From the NCBI RefSeq assembly GCF_014805685.1, contig NC_060906.1:19313164-19377163 (forward strand): 64,000 nt of DNA, written 5' to 3'. A model generated the notes under the pieces. The model saw only the letters and a program-made list of their open reading frames with translations, was not told where the DNA came from and searched no databases. A program made the translations under genes and the position numbers. Origin of the DNA: Silurus meridionalis. Taxonomy: Eukaryota > Chordata > Actinopteri > Siluriformes > Siluridae. Positions 10,941 through 24,400 of the stretch are shown one piece after another; the first letter of the stretch is position 1, and every line of letters starts with the position of its first letter.

Positions 10941-11961
10941 AAATTATGAAAACCAAAAGCATAATTAGGATGTAGACAAATTGGTCAAAAAACACCTGGT
11001 TGTCAAATCAGGCCCCAACAATGAACCAGCAATTATACAAGCAATTTATATAAATATATATACATATAAAAAGGTGACATTTAAAGCTGCAGTCTGCGCT
11101 GAATGATATTAAATTTGTTCAATTTTAAATAGTTCTCCTAATTTCTGTCTTCAGCAGAAGGAACATTCAGGATATCAGAGAAAATGGGTTATTAAACTAA
11201 CTAAGAAGTGAGATGGTTGAAATCGGTAATTAATTTAATTTTCATAGCTGGAACTGTGGACCACAGTTGATTTCTGCAATATTTGCAGTGAGTTTTTGTT
11301 GCTTTAGACATACCTTTTTTTGTTTTTTTGTTTTTTTAAAATGTAATTAAATATGAATGATACAAATACAATGCAATTGGTGTTGAATATGACAAATGTA
11401 TGACAGCCTGTTTCTTGATTTAGATTAAAATAATCTATTATTAAGTATACAATTTTACCTAATGATACATACACACTGTTAATTGTAGGCTAAATAAAGA
11501 TAATAAAAATGAAACTTTTTTTTTTTTTTATTGTGAAGCCCACAACGAAATCCTAGTTATATTATTTATAGTCAAAATCCATCTGTGTTTAATAAACGCA
11601 TGTTCAAAAGAAATTGACTTTTGTGATTTTTCTCCTCCAACAAAGTCAAAATGCTTTGCAAAAATGTGTGTGCAGTTCAAGAAATATATTTTGTACAACA
11701 TTTAATATTTAAGATTTTATGATAACACATTTTTGATTATGTCAAATGACTGAGTAAAATAATGCAGTACAATATAAGTATTACTTACCTTTATTTGTAA
11801 TTTATAAACTCAGATAAAAAAACTTTTTAAAAGTGCTAAAAACAAGAAAGTAAATAAAATAAATAAATAAAAAAATAAGTAAAAGCAGTAAAATATATAA
11901 ATTTAGTGATACAGACTATATAGACATATTACAAATAATTTGTATATTATAATAATAATTA
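10941..11961. other. Intergenic downstream of pax1, nothing recognised
   Basis: AT-rich spacer with short poly-T and poly-A runs. No gene, tRNA or repeat family is recognised. It could include extended 3' UTR. Confidence 0.5.

Positions 11962-12013
<52 letters not shown>
11962..12013. repeat. (AAT)n microsatellite
   Basis: About 17 AAT/TAA units. Confidence 0.95.
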
Positions 12014-12351
12014 TTTTATTGTTTGTCTTTATTTTCGTCTTCGCAGCAAACAAACAAACTTGCAATTATAATGGGTTGGTTTATTATTATAATTACTATT
12101 ATTATAATTATTATTATTTAAAATAAATAATTAGTTCATTACTTTTGAAGGTGGAAAATTCGTGGAAATTTGTGCTGAAATTAAATATCCTTTTCCCAAA
12201 CGCATCTTTTATGTCGCTTTTTGGGAAATATCTCTGGATATCTCGGATTTGACATAAATAAGAATCAGTTCTTTTAACAGCTGACAGACAACAGCCGTCT
12301 GTGCTTTTACACACAAAGCGTGGAATGAGACTAAAGCAGGCTTTAATAATG

Positions 12352-12430
12352 AGAACACGCGCACACACACACGCACGCACACACACGCACGCGGGCACGC
12401 GGACGCGCAGTCACACGTAACACACACACT
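12352..12430. repeat. Degenerate (CA)n tract rich in CpG
   Basis: A CA-based tract with frequent CG interruptions (cgcgcacacac, cgcacgcgggcacgcgg). It is unusually CpG-dense for this window. Cys/Val-rich minus-strand frames are artefacts. Confidence 0.85.
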
Positions 12431-13009
12431 TTCTAAATGTGCGCTAATTAATTGGAAAATAACACGAATAGACACAGTGTGTGAGACTATTTAGCAAGTC
12501 TGATAAGAAGCATTTAATTAAATATAAAAAATTTTGGTTTTACACCGAAAATATACATTCCTATGGAGTTGTTAAATAAAAAATTAATGAATGAAAAAAA
12601 AAAAATCTAATTCAAGCTTAAATAATGTTGTTAATATTATAAAGCAATATAATTTCAGAAGGTTGATATGGAAAAAAGTTATACTGATAATACTATAATA
12701 GAATTCAATAAACTATATTTTACATAATATTATGACAAGTAAAATGACATAAAAGCTTAAATGTTTGCACAGTAAATGTAATAAAGTGTGTAGAACAAAA
12801 TATATTTGATATGTGCAATATGAAATACAATATTCATAGATTTCGTGAAAAATACTGGTAATATTTTTGTAACTAAGAGTCATTTTTTAGGTTTAATCTA
12901 AATATGACTGCCATTAGTCAAATTTCAGAGCACTGCCAACAGTTCATATATCATAATATGACATGAAAAACACTTAGAGTTCAGTTTGTGCGTTTGTTAA
13001 CCTGCACAG

Positions 13010-13310
13010 GAGGAAGCAAGTCGTCAAGCTCCATTCTTCAGGCTCTCAAAGGTCAACTGGGTGTTTGTTCTGACTACTCTGGTAGCCTATAGCTAATGGG
13101 AGGTGTAAACTGACCCAAGAGTAAACAGCTCTAACTGAACAGGGGCATGCCTTCACATGGCAAAGAAAGCCCAGGTAAATAATGACCTCAAAATAGGAAG
13201 CAACACAAAGGCTTATACGCCTGAGACAGATTACGGTTCTTTGGAGTCGCAATGTAAATATCTGCTGAGCTGCTAAGAATGCAGAGGATGATTTCAAACA
13301 CCTTGTCATA
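13010..13310. promoter_or_regulatory. Candidate conserved non-coding element 1
   Basis: A repeat-free stretch of high complexity and balanced base composition (for example gccttcacatggcaaagaaa, gtaaataatgacctcaaaat) stands out from AT-rich flanks about 2.5 kb downstream of the pax1 stop. No ORF in it looks like a protein. The regulatory role is inferred only from composition and position. Confidence 0.3.
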
Positions 13311-13919
13311 TAGTGCTATGAGATGATGTCTTATGAGTTTTTTTTTTTACATCACCTACAATGCACACATTTCTAATTATTTTGCAATAAGTTGTGAAAA
13401 ATTATCATTGGATTGATTTGGGTGTGTTTTCTGATCATGCGATCGAGTGTTATTGCATTATAACAGATGTTCTGGCACATGGTTTAAACTATCTAAGAGT
13501 GTGTGTGTAGTCATTTTCTTGAAAGTGCCATCTTGCCAGAAGTTCTGAGCGACTTAAAACTTTTATCAGGGGTCAGGAGCAGTCTTGCACATAATGCAGT
13601 GTCAATTTTTTTTTTCTTTTTTGAATGAAATGAAATTTCATTTCATTATATTCTATTTTTCACTTGTTTTCATTTTATTCCCTTAAAATCTGGGAGAAGT
13701 TGTTACTAAATATAAATGACACAAAGATTTATTTCAAGAGATCAAGGTCTTTATAAAAAAATTATTAGTGTACATTTGAGGTTGATTTTTTGACGTTTGT
13801 GTTTTTAAAAGATTCATGAAACGCTAGAAAATAAAGGATCATACCGAACAAATGATATTGTCATACTTACATGTTTTGCTACAGTTTACTTTTAGTGGAT
13901 AATTAACAATCATCATTCA

Positions 13920-13921
<2 letters not shown>

Positions 13922-13979
<58 letters not shown>
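13922..13979. repeat. (TG)n microsatellite
   Basis: About 28 uninterrupted TG units. Confidence 0.97.
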
Positions 13980-13982
<3 letters not shown>

Positions 13983-14084
13983 AGTACAGAGAAATTACAT
14001 AACAATTATTGATTAAGACTCAGGAAACTGTGTAATGAAATACAGCAGAAAATAACCCTAATATAAACATTATACTACAATCAG

Positions 14085-14380
14085 CCAGAATATTAAAACC
14101 ACCTGCCTAATATTGAGTTGGTCTGCCTTGTGCGGCTAAACCTAAAACGGCTCAGACCCACTGAAGCATGGACTATACAGGATCTCTAAAGTTGTGCTGT
14201 GGTATCTGGCAGAAAGACATTAGCAGCAGATCATTTAAACCCTGTTGAAGTGGATCCTCTGTGGATTTTACGTGTTCAACCAGCACATCCTACAAACAGT
14301 TGGATTGAGATCTGCAGAATTTGTAAACCAAGTCAGCACCTTCAACCCTGTGTCATGTTCCTCCTACCAAGGCCAAAGTT
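14085..14380 (-). mobile_element. Tc1-like transposon fragment (family B)
   Basis: Starts near cagccagaatattaaaacc and continues with cacctgcctaatattgagtt, ggtatctggcagaaagacat and tggattgagatctgcagaat. This text order is that of a common fish Tc1-like element, with transposase antisense. It is truncated at about 14380, where a different element begins. It is decayed and has no usable frame. Confidence 0.6.
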
Positions 14381-14489
14381 ATGTTGACACTAGATTATAA
14401 CCCCTGTAGCATATGTGGGACTTCTACAAACTGTTACTACAAAATAGGAAATACACAATTGTCTAGACAGGATTTGCTGTAGAATAAAC

Positions 14490-14640
14490 ATTTCCTTATG
14501 CTGGAACCCCAAACCTGTTTCAGCATGACAATGCCTAGTGAACAGAGGAAAGTTCCATGAAGTTGGAGTGGAATAACTCAAGAGCCCTGAACCTTAACCC
14601 CACTGAACACCTTTGGGATAAACATCAATTCTTACCACAC
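14490..14640 (+). pseudogene. Tc1-like transposase C-terminal fragment (family A)
   Basis: The + strand reads through tttcagcatgacaatgcc, then a frame-broken stretch, to accccactgaacacctttgg. This corresponds to the QHDNA...NPIEHLWD-type block of Tc1 transposases, which holds part of the DDE catalytic domain. In-frame stops and a frameshift show it is dead. It is opposite in orientation to the adjoining family B fragment. Confidence 0.55.
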
Positions 14641-15257
14641 AGTTTTTGATCAATTTCTGTCTAGTGAAAAGCCATAAAAAAATTCTAAGCTGTTATAGAA
14701 GCAAAAAGTGGACCAAATCCATGTCCCTGTATTTATAAAAAAGAGATCAAGTTGTAGCTAAAGGTTATATTTTTATAGCATCTATCCACCACTCAGGCTC
14801 ATACAAAACACTAATTTGACGATTAACACAAATTCTATAAGCTAGATATTGCATAGACTGTAGCTTAGTTGTATGATGCTTTAATTTCTAGTTCCCCTGA
14901 TCACTGTCCAGCAATAGTATATAATACACTTAAAGAATTTTGTCTGTTGTTTTTTTTTTAATAATCTTGTCATATAAAAAAAAGAAAAATTGCCACATTG
15001 GCTTCCTTCGCTGTGGGGCATCCACCCAAAATCTATGAGCGTTCCGCATTTATCATTTTAAATGTACTGATCATGTGGTGAATTTATTTAGCATATTTCC
15101 TCATCCCTTTAAGTAAACATTTCCGAGCTACACCACTGTTTTGCAACTTTCATTTGCCTTTACTTACACTTTTTCACACTCTGTAATAGAAACATTATAG
15201 CAAAACTTGCATGGCAGTTTTCACTTGATGCTTATTAAATAATTATTATTGTTCATG

Positions 15258-15258
<1 letters not shown>

Positions 15259-15339
<81 letters not shown>
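15259..15339. repeat. (TA)n microsatellite
   Basis: About 40 TA units. Confidence 0.97.
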
Positions 15340-17271
<1,932 letters not shown>

Positions 17272-17749
17272 AAGTTGTTCTGCTTATACAATACTTTTAC
17301 TTTTGATGTTTCGAAAGTAAGTGCTTTTGAGCACGCCCAATTCCAAAATAAATTGCTGTAGTTGCTGTTTTACATTTATATGTAAAATGTAAAAAAAAAA
17401 AATTAATTCAATTTGCAAATCTCATAAACATATATTCTATTTACAATAGAACATAGAAAACATATCAACCTGAGGAAATGAACTATTTTAAAGAAATAGG
17501 ATCCAATTTGTAGCCAGTTCTTTGCAGATTGGTGAACCTTTTTAGAAAATATTATATTTCTATTATATTTATACCCAATTATGTTACAGACCGGTTGCAA
17601 ATTAACCTTATTAACCTTCCATCGTTTTTTTTTCAATGGAAGAGTTGGGCAATATAAAGTGTTCATTTTCACCAAACCAGTTTGTTATAAAAGAGTCTGT
17701 GTGGACAATAAATACAAAAGATACAAAGCATAGGCTGTAAACTAAAATT

Positions 17750-17950
17750 CATACCTGTAGGACTAAAAACGTCAGTGTTCCATAAAGTGCCTGATGTGGT
17801 ATTAAGTCAGGCTGGGTTTAGTGTTTGACCTGCCCAGGTAAGCATTGGTAGGCAGTAGGACATTTAAATGCCTCATGGTAGAACCTGGTACAGGCTGGCA
17901 GGAGAGTGAATGGGTGTGACAGATTGTCCAGCTAAGTAATTTTGTGGATG
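17750..17950. promoter_or_regulatory. Candidate conserved non-coding element 2
   Basis: A complex, repeat-free stretch (gtgcctgatgtggtattaag, tgacctgcccaggtaagcat) with balanced composition and no recognisable ORF. It is listed only as a candidate for phylogenetic footprinting. Confidence 0.22.
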
Positions 17951-17999
17951 CAGTGGTTGTAGCACCCGTACCCTTAAAATCTGATAATCATCAAAATCT

Positions 18000-19070
18000 C
18001 ATGCAACATGTACATGAATAAAGAACAAATCAACACGTTCATTCAAGTCAAATGCTTAGATACTGTATCCCGGAAAACAAAATCATATAAAAAGGTATGA
18101 ACGTTAATCCTGTTCAAACTCCATTTTCTCACATTAAATTGTGCGAATAGTTATGAATTTAAAAGCAGCAGACCATGCTGTTTATCATTCATGCCCTCAT
18201 TTGCACTTTTTCTCCCACATAAAACACTTGTATGTTACACAGTGCTTGTGCCGCTCAAGATGGTTCTTATAAATGCTATTTGCTAAACGTTTATAACATA
18301 TAATGTGGGAGACATACAGTAGACCTGCGACACTGCAATCAAATGTTCAAACAATGTAATGTTTTTGGAAATAATGAGGAAACAGCAGAGCAGTTATTTC
18401 ACCAGTGTGAGACAGAATAGCAGGTGTGTATGCATGTGTCTGTTTGTGTAGGTGGGTGGGTGTTAGTGTATGTAAGTGAAGACAGAAGGTAGAGTTAGTT
18501 GTTATAGCTTTTATCAATGACATGACATCAGGTTTTTCCAACCTTTGACACATTGTTTAATCTTTAAATCCAGTTCAGTTCTGTGTCACACAGAAAGCAG
18601 GACAAGACACACACATCTACCAAATACTAGTTTTATTTTTTAACCAGTTAGCTATATGAGTGTAAGTCCCAGGGTGAGTACTTGACTGTCAAAAATCTGA
18701 AAATGTGAAATGGTTTAATGCCCTTGCCAATAACACACATTAGATTATCTATAGAGATTAAATTAACATCAACTAAATTTTATTGTGTGAGAAGTGTACT
18801 CTTAATTCAATGCGAGTGTGTCCTTAACCATGACAAGTGGTGAATAATTTATTTTTCATCAGTTTTATTTAAAAGCAAAAATAGCAAATATTTATTTTAA
18901 AATAAGTTGATTTCCATGTAAATGAATTTAAGAGAAATGAAACGAACCAGTACAATTCAGTAGAAAGAAAGCAGCAAAAGTGCATGTGGGTGCATCTTGG
19001 ATAAACCTGCCGTGACTAAATGCAGCGTTCCACCTTAACGCACGAGTTCTCGACAGGTTTGCAGCAACTC
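18000..19070. other. Intergenic, no gene recognised
   Basis: Mixed spacer. A somewhat complex segment lies near 18130-18270. Open frames here lack domains. Confidence 0.45.
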
Positions 19071-19071
19071 T

Positions 19072-19085
19072 CACACACACACACA

Positions 19086-19138
<53 letters not shown>
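19072..19138. repeat. (CA)n microsatellite
   Basis: About 33 CA units with one AT interruption. Confidence 0.96.
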
Positions 19139-19143
<5 letters not shown>

Positions 19144-19348
19144 GATATTTGTTTTACAATCATTTAGACCTTTCATAATGAAGTAAATGAATTATATACC
19201 TACATCCATCTTCAAAATGAAACCAAATTTTGGTTATTTTAGGTTGTATTTTTTAATGTTGCCCACATTTGGTCCCCACTATGATATAAAAACACATACA
19301 TAAACAGACATTGCTATTTTGGTCTTTCTTTGTTTCTTTGTTTATTAC

Positions 19349-20897
19349 CAGAGCCGGACAGTAACGGAGTAAATTTACTTGAGTACAGTACTTAAGTACA
19401 ATTTTGAGGGATCTGTACTTTACTTGAGTATCATTTTTGGGGCGTACTCATGACTTTACTCAAGTACATTTGAGAGGCAAATATTGTACTCTTTACTCCG
19501 CTACATTTCTTCCCATAACCGTAAGTATGCGTTACTTCTAAAAAAAAAAAGGAAAAAAGAAAAAATTCAAAAACCCTCAATTTGTTGTTTTCCTCTCAAA
19601 CGTGATTGGATTGTGCAGGCGCCAATGCTTGGGACAGCCTATCAGCAATCACCTTCAGCTTTGCGCCAAAGTCCACTGCATGATCAGATTTAGATGAGAC
19701 GAAACCATGGATGAAACAACAGTGGATGAAGACACAGCAGGTCCATCCCGGGAACGTGCCAACCCGTGGCCACACCTCGCCAGACTATTTGAATTTTCTG
19801 AAGAAATTAATGATAATTTTCGCTTCAAGTGTTTGCTGTGTTTACCAAAACAGAATTTTATCAACGCCTACAAGAATTCATCCTCTAGCTACAGAAAACT
19901 GCACTAAATGATTGGCTACCTGCGATAATGCAGCTTTTTACATTCTCGGTTACGTTTGAGTAGTCGAAGCCACATGCACCTGCCAATTTGGCATTCAGAT
20001 GGCTGAATGATATTTGATTGAATTGAAGTACAGTACACACACACACACACACACACACAGAGTTGTCACACATAGATTGTGTGTGTGAGAATGGTGTTAT
20101 TCAGCTGAAAGTTTTTTCTCCTGCCTTTGCCTGTAAGTCAATGTGAGAGGAAGGGGCTTAATACTGTCACTCAAATGAGCTGAATTTTATTTTTCCTTCT
20201 TTGTTTGTTGACCTAAACACAGCTAATTAGCTGATTTTCTTTAATCATTATTATTTTCTCTTCTTTGCTCTATGCTCCGTGTATAACACAGTCAGGTTCA
20301 GAGGTGTGTTACAACATTGCTATATTGCCTTCTTTGCTGGTTTAGGTTTATTGGTTTGATTGTTTTTTCATCAGAGAAACTCACATTTTCTTTTCTGATA
20401 TTACACATTAATGTAAGCTGAGCATTTGCTTTGATGTTCTTGAGTAAGCGGTCGGTTTTACACAGTCAGGTTCAAATGTGGGTGCAAAAAATCCATTAAA
20501 ACTCTAGCCGAGGTTTGTCGGAGCGTTGCCATTGTTCTATTGCCTTGTGTGCAAGTGAGAAATGTTAAATAAAGCAACATGGTCAAAATATGAAAATGAC
20601 TTGATTTTACTTTGAATTCCTTTTACATTCTCCAAGGTATTAACATTAACATTTTTCATAACTCCATGTAGGACGTTTCTGTACATAAATGTAAGCACTG
20701 TGGCAGTAGTAATGCAATATTTAGAAAATTTACTCTTGTACTCTTTATACTCAAGTACTTTTAAAAACAAGTACTTATGTACTTTTACTTAAGTAGACAT
20801 CTGACTGTAGTACTTTTACTTGTACTTGAGTAAAATTTAGCAAGGGGAACTTTTACTTTTACTCAAGTACTGAAGCTGTGTACTCTGTCTGCCTCTG
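19349..20897 (+). mobile_element. hAT-like DNA transposon with 8-bp target site duplication
   Basis: The 1,549-bp unit begins cagagccggacagtaacgg and ends with the imperfect reverse complement (...gtctgcctctg). It is flanked on both sides by the identical 8-mer tttattac (19341-19348 and 20898-20905). CAGAG-type termini and 8-bp duplications are the hallmark of hAT elements. Subterminal regions on both sides are packed with ACTTGAGTA/TACTCAAGT motifs, probable transposase binding sites. Inside is only an N-terminal zinc-finger fragment of a transposase, so the copy is non-autonomous. Confidence 0.85.
19707..19904 (+). pseudogene. N-terminal BED-type zinc finger fragment of hAT transposase
   Basis: A 66-codon frame starts MDETTVDEDTAGPSRERANP and contains WPHLARLFEF and FRFKCLLCLPK. 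This spacing is typical of the BED zinc finger of hAT transposases, with C-x2-C followed by an expected His pair. The frame stops just after SSSSYRKLH, where the finger's His residues and the whole catalytic domain should follow. It is a truncated remnant of the surrounding element. Confidence 0.6.
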
Positions 20898-20924
20898 TTT
20901 ATTACTGATATGTTGGTCTTCTTA

Positions 20925-21075
20925 AAAGAAGTTATACATCCCAGAACCACCAGGTTCTATTTCTTGGCCAATAAGCAAGGCCATAAACCCTTAAGTGGTC
21001 AAGAGACATTTATCTTAAATGTATCTTGCTCTGGATAGGGATGTCTGCTGAATACCGTGAATGTGAATAGACCAC
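20925..21075 (+). mobile_element. Degenerate SINE, conserved tail domain
   Basis: Ends in gctctggatagggatgtctg ctgaatacc, close to the 'tctggataag.gcgtctgc.aaatgc' domain shared by fish tRNA-SINEs. A clearer copy lies on the minus strand at 55615-55802 and another SINE at 63110-63300. The upstream tRNA-like head is decayed. Confidence 0.5.
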
Positions 21076-21719
21076 TTTGCTTAATCAGAATACAAAATTC
21101 TGGAGTTATGATGATGGAAAGGTGAGAAGGCAACGATCTTGTAAAAACATAATGAAAGCTATCAGATGTTCTACGAATGACGCCAATTTGTGGTTGTTTA
21201 ATGACCCGAATTTGTCACAAATTCCTATAGACAGAAAATAAACTAACAATAACTAAAACAATTGATTCTTTTTACATTTAAAATAAACTCATTGGACAAT
21301 AGTTTTACAAATAGAAAATGTACAAAAATGCAGCTAATGAGCACAGGCCTAAATTCATAAAAAAAGACTAGCAACAGCGTCTAGTGAGCTTAGGCTGCTT
21401 TGCATGACATATATCGTGCAATATATAACATATATTAGGAAAATGATCTGTTATAGGAATCAACATTTACTCTATATCAGGAAGAGTATTTCATTATGTA
21501 TGCAGTCAGAGGTTCATGGATTAAATTACAGTACAACCCACATGGTGGTTTGGAAACGTTACACAGGCAACAATAATCATAGTAAGGATTATTTTATAGG
21601 CATAGGCAATGTCAAAACAAGTTGGTGTCAGCAAACAAGTCAGCGAGTAGGAAGTTTGCTTTATTTACATACAAATACAGAAGATTTTTTCCATGATATC
21701 CAACTCAACCAGTCAGTCA

Positions 21720-22140
21720 TATGAGCTCCCAATGAGCTTCTTCCTCATCCTCTGTACTGACTTCTCACTGACCTTTTGTGAGTGTTTGACTAGCTCAGCA
21801 GCTGTTTCAGATGCTCTGCAGCTGCCATCACAACCAAGTCAGACGAGTTTTTCCTACACAGTGACATCAGGAAGTCTCACGTCTCTTTGTTCACTCGGCT
21901 CTTCCCCCTCGTGTGCAAAAAGAAAGAGAAGAAAAAGTGAAGAGGCAAAAAAAGACGAGACGTTCGGCTCATTGATCTTGTCGTGGTGAACGCCGCTGAA
22001 AGAGATGTTCGAATGCTGCTGCCAGTCGATAACATCTTTATTGAATAGTTGCATGTTGCTGACTGATTGTCGTCATCCAGAGCTGCGAGAGAGTTCAAGT
22101 CCTGACTGCAATCTCAAATTCCATCTCGAGCTGCTGGTTC
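21720..22140 (-). other. Unassigned coding-like stretch
   Basis: A repeat-free, balanced-composition stretch whose minus strand holds two overlapping open frames. One is 66 residues (22054-21854), including DVIDWQQHSNISFSGVHHDK. The other starts at 22098 with MNSLAALDDDNQSATCNYSI. Neither has a recognised domain, and both run into Phe/Leu-rich low complexity. It could be a pseudogene relic, a non-coding exon or a conserved element. No function is assigned. Confidence 0.25.
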
Positions 22141-22206
22141 TCTGGCAAAATGCTTGACTCGGGTGGCCAATATAGAATAGTTTCAGAGCGCCACCCAGGT
22201 TGCATT

Positions 22207-22227
22207 TGTGTGTGTGTGTGTGTGTGT
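22207..22227. repeat. Short (GT)n tract
   Basis: About ten GT units. Confidence 0.9.
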
Positions 22228-22933
22228 TTTATGGAAGTGTGTACACAAAGCTAAAACAACCTTGGTTCATTTAAACATAGATTAATCAATCTACTGCAGC
22301 AAAACTGCTTTAGTAGCATGTTTATCATTTTAACAGCTGTCATCAAAAATTATGGAAAGATGTCTGCAAATATCTTTTTGAGTTGTGTGCAAAAGTGTTT
22401 TCTGCAAACAAAAGGGAAGTGTGCAAAAAAATGTGCAAAAAGGCTGGTAGAGTTCTCTATAAGGTGTAGCTTTGATTCCCATTGTTTAGTTCAACTTATT
22501 GCCAACAACTGCATGTTGTGCACAAGTTGCGTGACCTTAACATCACCTGGAAAAAAACGCCACAAATGACATTAATTTGCAACTACAAGTGTGTGCACAG
22601 GTATACTGTCATATTGGGGTTCAAGCATGCTCAGATTCAAGACAAGCACACTATGAACACAGGCAATCAGATGCTGCACTCAACCCATGTTCTTGCCAAA
22701 GGCAGATAAACATGATGGCTCCCTTCAGCTGAACCTTACATTACTTAAACTTCTGCATTTCTGATGTTCCAAATAAACCTGTGTGTGTGCATGTGTGGTT
22801 GAGAGTGTGGATTTGTGTCTTGCCTTGCCCTTTCTACTTTTTAGAATTGCAGTGAAGATGGGAAAGAGCGATAGCTGTAAGCACTCTGTGAAGGCTTGCC
22901 CCCCCCCAGGACAAGATCGCTAGATCCATGGCT

Positions 22934-22939
<6 letters not shown>

Positions 22940-22979
<40 letters not shown>

Positions 22980-23065
22980 CACACACACACGCACACGCAG
23001 ACACACACAGACACACATATCAGTGCTGCTGATAAAACACAAACACACGCACACGCACACACACT
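22940..23065. repeat. Interrupted (CA)n microsatellite
   Basis: A CA tract at 22940-22999, then CA-rich blocks with GCA/AGA interruptions to about 23065. Flanking frames of His/Thr or Cys/Val are artefacts. Confidence 0.95.
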
Positions 23066-23754
23066 CTACTTTCCCAGCGGACTCTAGGCAAAGGACTGTG
23101 GACAATTATCTAAAGCACTAAAACTAGCTAAATTAGCTTTTCAGGCATCAGCATTCCCAAATTCTGAGCCGGGCACGTTTGCCAAAACATTAGCATTGTA
23201 ATCAATACGAAGATCAGTGTCGACTAGCACCAGCAGCTCTTTATTTACCTTTGCATTTGCAAAAAGCTGCATGCTTATCTCCATGCATCCTTGCAAAAGC
23301 ACACTGTAGCTCTTTTTTTTTTCACAGAAAGCAGTGATAATTATCTGCACGTCTTATCCTTTTCATCTGTGTTGAACTGTAGGGTGATTTATTCTTAAAC
23401 ACGTATGCGTGTTAAGTCTGGGATGATGGAGACAGGTCATAAGGATTGTCCAAGAGGATGTGAATGCAGAAAATTACACTACCATAGAAGGTGGTGTTTG
23501 CGTGTGAGGAAATGGACACAATGACGAATGTTAATTGGTAAAAGCGAATTTGTAGAATTACACTGTGAATACACAGTAATCCACAGTAATGTGTACACAA
23601 TGTCCCTCTAACCACAAAAGCAGTTGAATGAAACACTGTGTCATGCTAAATCCTTTCTGCAAATTCCTGTCTCAAACTGCAACTAATTACTCAGTGATGT
23701 TCCTGACAACAGGCACGTTTGATCCAGATGGCCATGAGAGTAATGAATGCATGT

Positions 23755-23948
23755 GAGCAAATATATATTTATATTTATTGTTATCTTTATATTTATTCAC
23801 TGTGCATATGCTTACATATATATCACATGCTGTAAATATGCCACATATTTATCTGCACTATTTGCACGTTTGCTACTTTTTGCACTTCTGGTAGATGCCA
23901 AACTGGATTTCGTTGCTGTGTACCTGTACAATCCAATGACAATAAAGT

Positions 23949-24035
<87 letters not shown>
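23755..24035 (+). mobile_element. 5'-truncated LINE 3' end with (CTAT)n tail
   Basis: The phrase gcacttctggtagatgccaa, then ggatttcgttgctgtgtacc and caatgacaataaagttctat, is the 3' UTR end of a common fish non-LTR retrotransposon. It passes directly into a tetranucleotide tail (CTAT)n at about 23951-24034. CR1/L2-group elements end in short tandem units rather than poly-A. No ORF is retained. Confidence 0.65.
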
Positions 24036-24149
24036 GATCAATTAATAAATTATTAATAAATTCAAGCTTTACCATTATTGCCAGTGTTCTGGTTCAGAGT
24101 GGTACATTGACAATGACTGCTACTTAAAATAAGTTATTTCTGATGTGGA

Positions 24150-24400
24150 TTGGATTGAATTCATCTACCAGAAAGTGCCATGTTAACATTTTATATGACT
24201 TTTCAATCCAGCTTTTTGCACATCTTGTCTTCATGGACCTTGCTTTGTACACAGGGGGCATTATCATGCTAAAAAAGAATTGAGCTGCAAAATTGTAATG
24301 AAAGAAATTTCCAAAAACAAAATTAACTTTGTGGGAAGAGTTTGGAAAAGGCATACATATGGGTCAAGTTTCCACATACTTTTATTGTGTAGCTTCTTTT
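24150..24400 (-). mobile_element. Tc1/mariner-like fragment with right terminus (family A)
   Basis: tcttcatggaccttgctttg and cacagggggcattatcatgc match the antisense transposase text also seen in part at 2385-2425. The fragment continues to gtgggaagagtttgg and the terminus acatatgggtcaagtttcca catactttt..gtgtag. The centre has been lost. Confidence 0.6.
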
